From Caccocola sp964450835 (lineage in GTDB: Bacteria > Synergistota > Synergistia > Synergistales > Synergistaceae): 17,011 nucleotides of DNA. Position numbers and translations under genes: made by a program. Below are positions 7,137 through 13,608 of the stretch, one piece after another. How positions within the stretch are numbered: position 1 is the first letter of the stretch; every line of letters starts with the position of its first letter. The stretch spans positions 1 through 17,011 of the forward strand of contig CAYVEQ010000035.1 of assembly GCA_964450835.1 (NCBI GenBank), read 5' to 3'. The notes beneath the pieces were generated by a model, which was not told the origin of the DNA, ran no database searches, and saw only the letters and a program-made list of their open reading frames with translations.

Positions 7137-7613
7137 ATGCAAGTTAATATCAACGAGATCATGGGGCTTCTTCCTCACAGATACCCCTTTCTGCTTGTTG
7201 ACAGGATTGAGGAAGTCATCGACACGGACACGGAAAAAAGCGTGACCGGCTACAAGAACGTCACATTCAACGAGCCCTTTTTTCAGGGTCATTTCCCAGA
7301 CGAGCCGATAATGCCGGGAGTCCTTATTCTGGAGGCTATGGGACAGGTGGGCGCCGTTCTTATGAAGTTTCAGAAAGAATTTCAAACCGAAGATCGCAAG
7401 CTTGTCTATCTCACGTCGATTGACAACGCGAAATTCCGCAAGCCGGTCAAGCCTGGCGACCGACTGCGCACGACAGCGAGGCTCAAAAGACGCCGCGGCA
7501 ACGTCGGCAAATTCGAGTTCGTCGCGAAAGTCGACGACGAAATAGTCGCAGAGGCCGAGATGGGTTTCCTCATCGCTCCGGGGCTGACTCTGGATACGGA
7601 AGAGAAAAAATGA
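7137..7613 (+). CDS. fabZ: 3-hydroxyacyl-[acyl-carrier-protein] dehydratase FabZ
   Basis: FabZ dehydrates 3-hydroxyacyl-ACP in fatty-acid elongation and so competes with LpxA and LpxD for the same acyl donors, which is why it is often placed in lpx operons. The 158-residue hot-dog-fold protein has the active-site histidine in FFQGHFPDEPIMPG (His52) and the catalytic glutamate in GVLILEAMGQ (Glu66). LLPHRYPFLLVDR is the typical N-terminus. I chose ATG 7137 because GAGAGGAAGG (7121-7130) is ideally placed. The in-frame GTG at 7104 would add an 11-residue arginine-rich extension not seen in the family. The stop overlaps the lpxA start as ATGA (7610-7613). LpxC-FabZ fusions occur in some phyla; here they are separate genes 40 bases apart. 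Confidence 0.96.
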   Translation: MQVNINEIMGLLPHRYPFLLVDRIEEVIDTDTEKSVTGYKNVTFNEPFFQGHFPDEPIMPGVLILEAMGQVGAVLMKFQKEFQTEDRKLVYLTSIDNAKFRKPVKPGDRLRTTARLKRRRGNVGKFEFVAKVDDEIVAEAEMGFLIAPGLTLDTEEKK

Positions 7614-8422
7614 GCGTTCAAATACACCCGACCGCGATAGTAGCTAAAGAGGCCGAACTCGGCGAAAACGTAAAGATAGGGCCGTACTGCATAGTAGACC
7701 CTAAGGTTAAAATCGGCGACGGGACGGAGCTTCGCGCCTTCGTTCGCGTCTGCGATTATACGGAGATGGGAAGCGGCTGCGTAATGCACGAGCACGCGGT
7801 AATAGGCGGGGTTCCGCAGGATCTCAGCTACCGCGGGGAAGTCACGTGGGCCATCTTAGGCGACAAAGTAGTCTGCCGTGATTTTGTCACTGTGAACCGC
7901 GCAGTCGGCGAAGGCAGCGCCACGAGAGTCGGTGACGGCTGCTTTATCATGGAAGGAGTGCATCTCGCGCACAACGTACGCATAGGGCGTGAATGTACAA
8001 TAGCGAACAAATCCGGCCTTTCCGGCCACGTTGTCGTGGGCGATTTTGTCGTTATAGGCGGGATAGCCGGTTTCCATCAGTTTACACATATCGGCTCATA
8101 CTGCATGATCGGCGGTCTTTCGCGCGTCACACAGGACGTTCCGCCTTATTGTCTTGCCGCCGGCATTCCTCTCCGCGTCTTTGACATCAACAAGGTCGGC
8201 CTGCGCCGCCGGGGCTTTGAATCGGCAACGCGCCGCAAAATCCGTGACATGTACAAACTTATATACAACTCGTCGCTACCGATGAAAGAGGCTCTCAAAC
8301 GTATAGACGAGAGATACCCGGGCGACGCTGAGGCTAAAATGATACTCGATTTCGCTGCGCAGAGCACCAGAGGCTTCACACCGCGCATGACGCACGACTG
8401 GGAGCGCAAGACGGAGGAATAG
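7610..8422 (+). CDS. lpxA: acyl-[ACP]--UDP-N-acetylglucosamine O-acyltransferase LpxA
   Basis: LpxA catalyses the first step of lipid A synthesis, moving a 3-hydroxyacyl chain from ACP to the 3-OH of UDP-GlcNAc. The 270-residue protein starts with IHPTAIV and consists of left-handed beta-helix hexapeptide repeats (about 1-185) and a C-terminal helical domain ending near STRGF. The catalytic His121 is in HLAHNVRIG, matching E. coli His125, and His118, His140 and His156 match the other active-site histidines. GGVPQDL and QDVPPYCLAAG are family signatures. E. coli has a THRG-type motif after the GDR loop; here it reads TVNRAVGEG, a local difference whose effect on substrate choice I cannot judge. 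The start overlaps the fabZ stop by four bases. Confidence 0.96.
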   Translation: MSVQIHPTAIVAKEAELGENVKIGPYCIVDPKVKIGDGTELRAFVRVCDYTEMGSGCVMHEHAVIGGVPQDLSYRGEVTWAILGDKVVCRDFVTVNRAVGEGSATRVGDGCFIMEGVHLAHNVRIGRECTIANKSGLSGHVVVGDFVVIGGIAGFHQFTHIGSYCMIGGLSRVTQDVPPYCLAAGIPLRVFDINKVGLRRRGFESATRRKIRDMYKLIYNSSLPMKEALKRIDERYPGDAEAKMILDFAAQSTRGFTPRMTHDWERKTEE

Positions 8423-8426
8423 CTTT

Positions 8427-8906
8427 TTGATAAAACTGTTTGCTATGGATGTCGACGGCACGCTGACCGACGGCGGCATTTATATGGACGGAAACGGCGG
8501 CGAAATGAAACGCTTTGACGTTCAAGACGGGCAGGGCATCGCCTTGCTGCTGAAAAGCGGAGTTAAAGTTGCGTTCATCAGCGGACGTTATTCGGCGCCG
8601 ACGCAAAAACGCGCGGAGGATTTGAAAATAACGCGCTGTCTCAACGGCGTCAAGGATAAACTGTCGGAGCTGAAAAAAATAGCCGCGGAAATGGGCGCCA
8701 CGCGTGAAGAAACGGCGTACGCCGGCGACGATCTGCCCGACGTAGGGTGCATAAACTGGGCAGGCCTCGGCATAGCGGTAGCGAACGCAAGCCCCGAAGC
8801 GGCACAGGCGGCGGATGTCGTGACGCGGCGTTCCGGCGGCATGGGCGCGGTGCGCGAGTGCTCCGACATGATAATTAAAATCAACAACGGAGAGAAGATT
8901 TTTTGA
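8427..8906 (+). CDS. kdsC: 3-deoxy-D-manno-octulosonate 8-phosphate phosphatase (KdsC-type HAD)
   Basis: This 159-residue, cap-less HAD phosphatase matches KdsC, which hydrolyses Kdo-8-phosphate to Kdo, the first sugar of the LPS inner core. The HAD motifs are all present: DVDGTLTDG with Asp8 and Asp10, FISGRYS with Ser52, a lysine in GVKDKL, and YAGDDLPD with Asp101/Asp102. The short length and the DVQDGQGI segment are typical of the KdsC/tetrameric subfamily. The start is TTG 8427, strongly supported by GGAGGA at 8413-8418 inside the end of lpxA, 8 bases away. Its neighbours are lipid A and LPS-export genes, which supports Kdo-8-P as the substrate. A related nucleotide-sugar HAD such as the acylneuraminate-synthesis phosphatase is less likely. 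Confidence 0.9.
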   Translation: MIKLFAMDVDGTLTDGGIYMDGNGGEMKRFDVQDGQGIALLLKSGVKVAFISGRYSAPTQKRAEDLKITRCLNGVKDKLSELKKIAAEMGATREETAYAGDDLPDVGCINWAGLGIAVANASPEAAQAADVVTRRSGGMGAVRECSDMIIKINNGEKIF

Positions 8907-10021
8907 GCATGTCATCTTTCAGGATAAAGGCTCTGGATCGATTCATACTGAGCGAGCTGAGGGCGCCCTTTTTCTTCGGGCTTATCGCTTTCACGATAAT
9001 ACTTGTCGCGGGCGGCCTGCTCTTTCAGATGGCGGAGCTTATAATACAAAAGGGCGTGTCGGTAGGCATAGTTGTCAGGCTCTTCTTATACTATATGCCG
9101 AGGCTTGTCGTCTTTACGATACCTATGAGCTGTCTGCTCGCGGCGCTGCTCGGCTTCGGCAAACTGTCGGCGAACTCCGAGATAGTCGCGCTCAAATCGG
9201 CGGGGCTTTCATTTCAGCGCATAGTGCGGCCGGTGGTCGCCGCCGCCTTCGTCGTTTCGATATGCGCCCTCCTGATAAACGAGAACATAGTCCCGATGAG
9301 CGAGCGCGCGGCCGCGAACGTAATGAGATACGAGGTACTTCGCAAGTCCGCGCCTCTCTTCAGAGACAAAATTTTTCTGAAAGAAGAGAGCGGCGGGGTT
9401 GTGTCGCGTGTCATTTACATTGACAGGATGGACAATAAAACAAAGAGTATGTTTAACGTCGTCGTCGAAGAGTTCGAGGAAGGGCGGCTCGCCCGCGTGA
9501 TTTCAGCGGCGAGAGGGGAATGGCTCTCCGGGAGCTGGTGGCTCGCCGACGGCGCCGTCTACGAGATCAAGAAAGAAACCAAAGAGTTCGGGCTGCTTTT
9601 TAAGTTCAACCGTCAGGCTCTCTCGCTCAACATGTCGGCGGACGAGATTTCCGCGAGCGACAGGAAACCGGACGAGATGACGATACAGGAGCTGCTGCAA
9701 GCAATTGAGATACGTTCCAAGACCGGCGCCGGCGCGGAAGACCTCTGGATGGCCTTTCACCTCCGCCTCGCTGTACCGTGGGCGTGCCTCATCTTCGGGA
9801 TTCTCGGCGCGGCTCTCGGCAGCAGGCCTCAGCGCTCAAACTCCAGCGTCGGCTTCGGATTCAGCGTTATAATAATTTTTGTCTACTATGTGATAATGTC
9901 CTTCGGACGCGCGCTCGGCGAAAGCGGCTCGCTCCCTCCGCTGCCGGCGGCGTGGGTCGCGAATCTGGTATTTCTCGCGATAAGCATATTCTTCTGCATC
10001 AGGGCAAACAGACTGGGCTGA
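8903..10021 (+). CDS. LPS export ABC transporter permease, LptF/LptG family (YjgP/YjgQ)
   Basis: LptF and LptG form the membrane part of the LptB2FGC transporter, which extracts LPS from the inner membrane toward LptA and LptD. The 372-residue protein has three N-terminal membrane helices (about 22-45, 56-85, 108-126) and a periplasmic beta-jellyroll region (about 130-265). Three C-terminal helices follow (about 283-307, 316-338, 350-369). ALDRFILSEL near the start and PMSCLLAALLGFGKLSANSE match the family. The coupling-helix region EIVALKSAG contacts LptB. The TTG start at 8903 overlaps the kdsC stop as TTGA, with GGAGAG (8889-8894) at good spacing; ATG 8909 is the alternative. Only one of the LptF/LptG pair lies here, so the partner must be elsewhere. 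I cannot say which of the two this is. It is the last gene of the operon. Confidence 0.93.
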   Translation: MSMSSFRIKALDRFILSELRAPFFFGLIAFTIILVAGGLLFQMAELIIQKGVSVGIVVRLFLYYMPRLVVFTIPMSCLLAALLGFGKLSANSEIVALKSAGLSFQRIVRPVVAAAFVVSICALLINENIVPMSERAAANVMRYEVLRKSAPLFRDKIFLKEESGGVVSRVIYIDRMDNKTKSMFNVVVEEFEEGRLARVISAARGEWLSGSWWLADGAVYEIKKETKEFGLLFKFNRQALSLNMSADEISASDRKPDEMTIQELLQAIEIRSKTGAGAEDLWMAFHLRLAVPWACLIFGILGAALGSRPQRSNSSVGFGFSVIIIFVYYVIMSFGRALGESGSLPPLPAAWVANLVFLAISIFFCIRANRLG

Positions 10022-10039
10022 CAGGCACTTCAGGATGAG

Positions 10040-10079
10040 AAAGCGCGGCTCCCGAAACTTTCGGGAGCCGCGCTTTTTT
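10040..10079 (+). terminator. strong intrinsic terminator of the envelope operon
   Basis: Arms 10040-10057 and 10059-10076 are perfect inverted complements (core GCGCGGCTCCCGAAA), followed by TTTTTT at 10074-10079. It lies 18 bases after the permease stop codon. The symmetric AAA/TTT ends would give some termination from the opposite strand as well. Confidence 0.95.
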
Positions 10080-10129
10080 GCGGCGGTTTCGCTCGCGGGC
10101 GCGCGAAAAAACAAGTGCGCATAAAGCAC

Positions 10130-10251
10130 AAAAATCACGCGGGGCAGAGCGGCCGTAAAGGCGCACCGCGCGCGGGGTGGAAAAAGCGAAAAAGAGCTAC
10201 GCTTCGAGCAGCGGCGCTCAAATTTGAAAGGGAGCGAGCCGCGTGATTTTT
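10130..10251. repeat. 122-bp unit bounded by a perfect 13-bp inverted repeat
   Basis: AAAAATCACGCGG (10130-10142) and CCGCGTGATTTTT (10239-10251) are perfect inverted complements enclosing 96 bases with no gene. The right arm touches the stop codon of the Lrp-type gene (10252-10254), so the unit forms its 3' UTR. On the minus strand the unit ends in TTTTT and could act as a large terminator-like fold. A small palindromic mobile element is the other option; I see no clear target-site duplication. The remaining bases 10080-10129 hold GC-rich sequence with nothing I can name. Confidence 0.5.
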
Positions 10252-10734
10252 CTATCTGTTTTTGTAGGGAAGAGCCTGAAGTTCGCCTGTGTCGCTCAGC
10301 ACGATATATGTAGTCGTCACGAAACCCAGCGCGTTTAACTTCATCAGCACATTGTCAAGCTCTTTCATGCCGGGGACGGCCACGTCAGCGACACATTCCA
10401 CGTCGCCCGTGACGTCCCATGCCCGGACTACGCCGCTTATCTCTTTTAGCAGAGTGTTGTACGAGAACACGTCGGGGGTGGTCATTCGGTCGTGATTTTT
10501 TATTTTGAGCATGATTATGGCGCGAAGCTCGCGTCCCGCGAGTTTGTAATCGATCTCCGCGCGGTAGGATTTAATCAGCCCGGCATCTTCCATTCGGACG
10601 ACGCGCTCTTTTACGGCGGGGGAGGTAAGCCCCACGGCGCGGCCGATTTTCGTGAAAGGAGTCCTCGCGTTTTGCTGCATTATCGCAAGTATCCGCCAAT
10701 CGGTGTCATCAATGCTGATCTTGTCCTTATTCAT
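10252..10734 (-). CDS. Lrp/AsnC family transcriptional regulator
   Basis: This 160-residue regulator has the family's two parts. The first is an N-terminal winged helix-turn-helix (about 8-60: IDDTDWRILAIMQQNAR, then IGRAVGLTSPAVKERVVRME). The second is a C-terminal RAM/ligand-binding domain (about 70-145) that normally binds an amino acid and forms dimers or octamers. Members act as local or global regulators of amino-acid and related metabolism. The ligand cannot be read from the sequence. ATG (10734-10732) follows AAAAGGTGGTGG on the minus strand. An extended -10 promoter lies just upstream. The gene is transcribed away from the divergent small membrane protein, whose control it may share, because Lrp-type regulators often act on adjacent genes. 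The long spacing between the DNA-binding and RAM domains is normal. Confidence 0.92.
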   Translation of the reverse strand: MNKDKISIDDTDWRILAIMQQNARTPFTKIGRAVGLTSPAVKERVVRMEDAGLIKSYRAEIDYKLAGRELRAIIMLKIKNHDRMTTPDVFSYNTLLKEISGVVRAWDVTGDVECVADVAVPGMKELDNVLMKLNALGFVTTTYIVLSDTGELQALPYKNR

Positions 10735-10764
10735 CCGACCACCACCTTTTAAGGATATTCTCCG

Positions 10765-10773
10765 ATTATATCA
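10765..10773 (-). promoter_or_regulatory. extended -10 promoter for the Lrp/AsnC gene
   Basis: On the minus strand the bases read TGATATAAT: a perfect TATAAT preceded by the TGn extension. No good -35 is seen. Transcription would start near 10758, leaving a leader of about 24 bases. Confidence 0.6.
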
Positions 10774-10887
10774 GAACGGAATTGCGCAAGTCCATAAAAA
10801 TTAAAGCCGCGCACCATTTCCGGATAAGTTATTAAAATAAAGCGCCGGCGGCTCTTTTACGATGGCGTGGCCTCATCGCTGCAACTC

Positions 10888-10896
10888 TGTCATAAT
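10888..10896 (+). promoter_or_regulatory. possible extended -10 promoter for the small membrane protein
   Basis: TGTCATAAT lies 47 bases before the ATG at 10943. It keeps the TGn extension but has C at the first -10 base and no clear -35. It is divergent from the Lrp-type promoter about 115 bases away, leaving room for a shared operator. Confidence 0.35.
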
Positions 10897-10942
10897 ATCA
10901 CTGGTTCGGTTAAAGCCGTTTTACGAAAGGAGCGCGAAAAAG

Positions 10943-11134
10943 ATGAAGTGCATCGGCGATTATGTGGCTTACACGGAGCGGACGCTCAGGACTGGCGGCA
11001 GAACATCGGAGATTTATGAAATGGCGCGTTACGGCCGCAGCGATAAAGATTTCGCCAGGTCTGCCGCGCTTTGCGCGAAGATGACGGCTCTTCTGTGCGC
11101 CACGCTTGCCGTCGCGATTGCGGCCGCGCTCTGA
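10943..11134 (+). CDS. small membrane protein of unknown function (63 aa)
   Basis: I do not recognise this protein. It has a polar, helix-prone N-terminal part with several Arg and Tyr residues (IGDYVAYTERTLR, EIYEMARYGRS). It ends in one hydrophobic helix of about 20 residues (CAKMTALLCATLAVAIAAAL), giving a tail-anchored, N-in topology. ATG 10943 follows AAAGGAG (10926-10932) with a 10-base spacer; the same frame is open back to 10862 but without an initiation signal. A bidirectional terminator follows at 11171-11200, and a possible promoter lies at 10888. A good ribosome binding site, a promoter candidate and a terminator together make it more likely to be a real gene than its size alone suggests. 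It could be a regulatory membrane microprotein under the divergent Lrp-type regulator, which is speculative. Confidence 0.6.
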   Translation: MKCIGDYVAYTERTLRTGGRTSEIYEMARYGRSDKDFARSAALCAKMTALLCATLAVAIAAAL

Positions 11135-11170
11135 AGCGCCGTCTTATCGTTAGTGGTTTATTGTCTGTAA

Positions 11171-11200
11171 AAAAGCGGGCCTTTTCCGAGGCTCGCTTTT
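11171..11200. terminator. bidirectional intrinsic terminator
   Basis: AAAAGCGGGCC (11171-11181) pairs with GGCTCGCTTTT (11190-11200) around an 8-base loop, with one G-T pair. It ends in TTTT on the plus strand and, from the 6 A at 11169-11174, in six T on the minus strand. It lies between the small plus-strand gene and the convergent end of selD and probably serves both. Confidence 0.85.
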
Positions 11201-11211
11201 GCTTTGCACAG

Positions 11212-12243
11212 TTATTTGAGAAAGAGCTTGCCGTCGCCTTCCGTAAACTGCCCGATTATCGCAGAATGTTCAAAGCCACCGCCGCTCAGGACAGACAGCA
11301 TCTCGCGGCAGGCGTCCGGCGGCGCGGCTATCAGCAACCCGCCCGACGTCTGCGGGTCGAACGCGATGTCCTCGGCGAAACGTCCGAGCGCGGATTCGTT
11401 TACGACGCGGCCCCCGATATATTTTTTGTTTTCGTACGAACCCGCCGGAATCAGCCCCATCTCGGCCATTTCTCTTATTCCCGGCAGCAGCGGGATTTTT
11501 GAACATTCTATTTCAAGCGAAACGTCTTCAGCCGCCAAATCCAAAGCGTGACTCGCGAGGCCGAAACCCGTCAGGTCTGTGCAGGCTCTCACCTTCTTGC
11601 GAAGTTCTTTTGAAAAAAGCGGAGGCACCGCGTTGAGCGCAGCCATGCTCGCTTCGGCCGCCTTTCTGTTTTCATCGGAGAAAAGCCCGGCTTTTATCGC
11701 CGTAACGGCTATTCCCGTTCCTACGGGCTTTGTGAGTATAAGGCTGTCGCCCGCCCGCGCCGTTCCGACAGTCCAGAGAGCGTCGGCGCGTGCCTCGCCG
11801 AAGACGGCGAGACCGTACTTCGGTTCTTCGTCCTGAACGCTGTGCCCGCCAGCCAGCATCGCCTTTGCCTCGATTATCTTGCCTGCCCCGCCGTCCAGTA
11901 TTTCCTGAAGCACCGAGAGCGGCTCGCAGGAGGTGGGGAAGCAGACAATATTCAGTGCGATAAGAGGCTCGCCTCCCATCGCGTAGACGTCGCTGAGCGA
12001 GTTGGCCGCCGCGATTTCCCCGAAGCGGCGCGGGTCGTCAACAACTGGAGTTATGAAATCCGTCGTCAGTATGCCGATCCGTTCCTCCGTTATTTTCCAG
12101 AGGGCGGCGTCCTCGCCGTGGTTCCACGACGCAAGCAGCTTATCCGTTTTCAGTACCGGCAGCCCTTTCAGTATTTTGTCAAGCTCCGCCGGAGCTATCT
12201 TGGCGGCTCAGCCGCTTGTGTGAGCGCGTTCTGTCAACCGCAT
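11212..12243 (-). CDS. selD: selenide, water dikinase SelD, selenocysteine-containing
   Basis: SelD makes selenophosphate from selenide and ATP, the selenium donor for selenocysteine and selenouridine. Read from ATG 12243-12241, the frame runs 343 residues if TGA at 12210-12208 (codon 12) is read as selenocysteine: MRLTERAHTSG-U-AAKIAP. This aligns with E. coli SelD, where the catalytic Cys17 sits in the same Gly-X-(2)-Lys-Ile context, and Lys15 matches E. coli Lys20. Further family motifs are DAALW, TTDF, SLSDVYAMGGEP (Asp85), LAGGHSVQD, LTKPVGTGI, CTDLTGFG (Asp223) and DPQTSGGLL. Without UGA recoding only the last 255 residues, from 11979, are called, and the catalytic N-terminus and part of the ATP site are lost. 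A SECIS-like hairpin follows the UGA. A GGGGGGG tract (12258-12252) is the probable ribosome binding site. It lies 15 bases after birA on the same strand. Confidence 0.95.
12182..12196 (-). promoter_or_regulatory. bacterial SECIS-like hairpin in selD
   Basis: On the minus strand AGCTCC-GGC-GGAGCT forms a perfect 6-bp stem with a GGC loop, beginning 11 bases after the UGA. Bacterial SECIS elements are hairpins just downstream of UGA with a G early in the apical loop, bound by SelB, and this matches in spacing and loop. The call rests on geometry alone. Confidence 0.75.
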
Positions 12244-12258
12244 CGCCTTATCCCCCCC

Positions 12259-13269
12259 TTAGACCGCGCGCAGATGCCGCACGTCAGCCGCCGCGACTGT
12301 TATCTCCCCGCCCGCGTTCCCGACTATGAGCGCCCCCTCACGCGTCACGCCTTTCGCGAGGCCGGTGAAAGTTTTGCCGTCCTCCGTCACCATTACATCT
12401 TTGCCCAGTGTGTCGCACTCGCGCCTGTATATCTCTATCAGTTCCGCGCCGCCCGCGTCAGCGTCGAGCAGTCCGGCGAAACGCGCGAGCGATCCGAGCA
12501 GCGCGGTCAGCACGCGCCAGCGGGGCAGAAGCCGTCCGCTTTCTATGAGCGCGGATGTGGCGACTGCGCCAAGTTCTTCCGGAATGTCGGCGGGTTCCAT
12601 GTTGATGTTGACGCCGACACCGATTGCAGCGTAATATATCCTCTCCGCATCTCCCGCCGCTTCGCTTAATATACCGCACATTTTCCTGCCCCGGCAGAGT
12701 ATGTCGTTCGGCCATTTAAGCTCCGCAGGAATGCCGTACAACGAGCGGAGCGTCTCCTTTAGCGCGAGGCCCGCCGCGAGAGTGAGCAGCTGAACTTCGC
12801 CGGGTTTCAGCTTCGGCCGCAGGAGGACGGAAAATGTAAGATTCTTTCCGCGAGCGCTGACCCAGCCGCGTCCGCGCCGTCCGCGCCCCGCGCTTTGAAC
12901 TTCGCCGAAAGCGACGACACCCGCGGGAGCGCCGCTGCGGGCGAGGTTTTTGACGACGGTCTGAGTCGAGTCAACTTCCGTGAAATATAGAAATTTGCGG
13001 AAAAGCGGATTGCCGCGCGAAAAATATTCTATCGCCGTGGGAGACATCTCCTGCACAGACTCCATATCACCGAGGCGATAGCCCCTCTGCGGCAGAGATT
13101 CCACGGGGATCCCCTCGCCGCGGAGCGAGCGCGCCGCTTTGGAAACGGCCTGGCGCGACGCGGTAAGCCTCTCCGTCACACGCGAGCTTGAAACGATCTC
13201 GCCGGGGTGCTCCGCAAGAAGCTCAAAAAGTTTTATTCTGCTTGTCCGCGCTTCGCCGTTTTTTGTCAT
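12259..13269 (-). CDS. birA: bifunctional biotin ligase / biotin operon repressor BirA
   Basis: BirA activates biotin with ATP and attaches it to the carrier-protein lysine of biotin-dependent carboxylases. Members with an N-terminal DNA-binding domain also repress biotin genes. The 336-residue protein has the helix-turn-helix at about 10-65 (VTERLTASRQAVSKAARSLRGEG). The ligase domain has the ATP/biotin loop SAGRGRRGRGW (126-136), KWPNDI (Lys185) and GVGVNIN (near 217-223). A C-terminal SH3-like domain ends near VRHLRAV. Both functions are therefore expected. ATG 13269-13267 follows GGGAG on the minus strand at 9-base spacing. Downstream selD starts 15 bases after its stop, so the two are probably cotranscribed. 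No biotin synthesis genes or clear BirA operator are visible in the window. Confidence 0.95.
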   Translation of the reverse strand: MTKNGEARTSRIKLFELLAEHPGEIVSSSRVTERLTASRQAVSKAARSLRGEGIPVESLPQRGYRLGDMESVQEMSPTAIEYFSRGNPLFRKFLYFTEVDSTQTVVKNLARSGAPAGVVAFGEVQSAGRGRRGRGWVSARGKNLTFSVLLRPKLKPGEVQLLTLAAGLALKETLRSLYGIPAELKWPNDILCRGRKMCGILSEAAGDAERIYYAAIGVGVNINMEPADIPEELGAVATSALIESGRLLPRWRVLTALLGSLARFAGLLDADAGGAELIEIYRRECDTLGKDVMVTEDGKTFTGLAKGVTREGALIVGNAGGEITVAAADVRHLRAV

Positions 13270-13302
13270 CAGAGGAATCTCCCGGCCCTTAAAATCTCTT
13301 AG

Positions 13303-13308
13303 ATTATA
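13303..13308 (-). promoter_or_regulatory. possible -10 element for birA-selD
   Basis: A perfect TATAAT on the minus strand lies 34 bases before the birA start. A TTGACA is only 7 bases upstream of it, too close to be its -35, and no better -35 is seen. Either element may belong to a different promoter, so this is tentative. Confidence 0.4.
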
Positions 13309-13564
13309 TACGAATTGTCAAGAGTTTCGTGAAAGCCCGACGAGCCGGGCGAGAGTCTTGGGCCTTATGGCGGCGCGCGGATTTTCGCGGACGCGCGGCG
13401 AAACCGGCAGCCGGACAACGCGGGACAAGCAAGGCAGCTTCACGGTGCGTATCGGCGAAACACTCTCGACTGTATCAGCCGCGCTCTTGCGCGCGCAGGA
13501 AAGATCGAAATGTTGAAGAAACGCCGCGGACGTTTGGCGAAAACAAGACTTTTACGGGCCTTGA

Positions 13565-13573
13565 TGTTAAAAT
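13565..13573 (+). promoter_or_regulatory. extended -10 promoter for prfB
   Basis: TGTTAAAAT is a TGn extended -10, of the same form as that before the sigma factor gene. No strong -35 is present. Transcription would begin near 13580, about 29 bases before the GTG start at 13609. Confidence 0.5.
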
Positions 13574-13608
13574 AAATGCCGATTTGCACATACTGGGAGG
13601 GGTAAGCG

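Larger units (their letters stand above)
13270..13608. other. birA-prfB divergent intergenic region
   Basis: This 339-base region separates the divergent birA and prfB genes. It holds the birA -10 candidate (13303-13308), a small GCCCG/CGGGC hairpin (about 13334-13350) and the prfB extended -10 (13565-13573). A 21-codon basic reading frame, 13510-13575, is preceded by AGGAAAG; I could not support it as a gene. I see no RNA gene or repeat. Confidence 0.6.

Noticed and set aside
11842..12669. 275-codon plus-strand frame opposite selD and birA
   Set aside because: It is the complement of strongly conserved selD and birA codons; its composition is typical of antisense reading in GC-rich DNA.
13309..13345. 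BirA self-operator upstream of birA
   Set aside because: Only one TTGTCAA-like half-site is present, with no matching inverted copy at a suitable distance.
13510..13575. 21-codon basic reading frame with AGGAAAG upstream, before prfB
   Set aside because: It has a reasonable ribosome binding site, but it ends over the prfB -10 element and has no other support. It could be a leader peptide, but chance is more likely.
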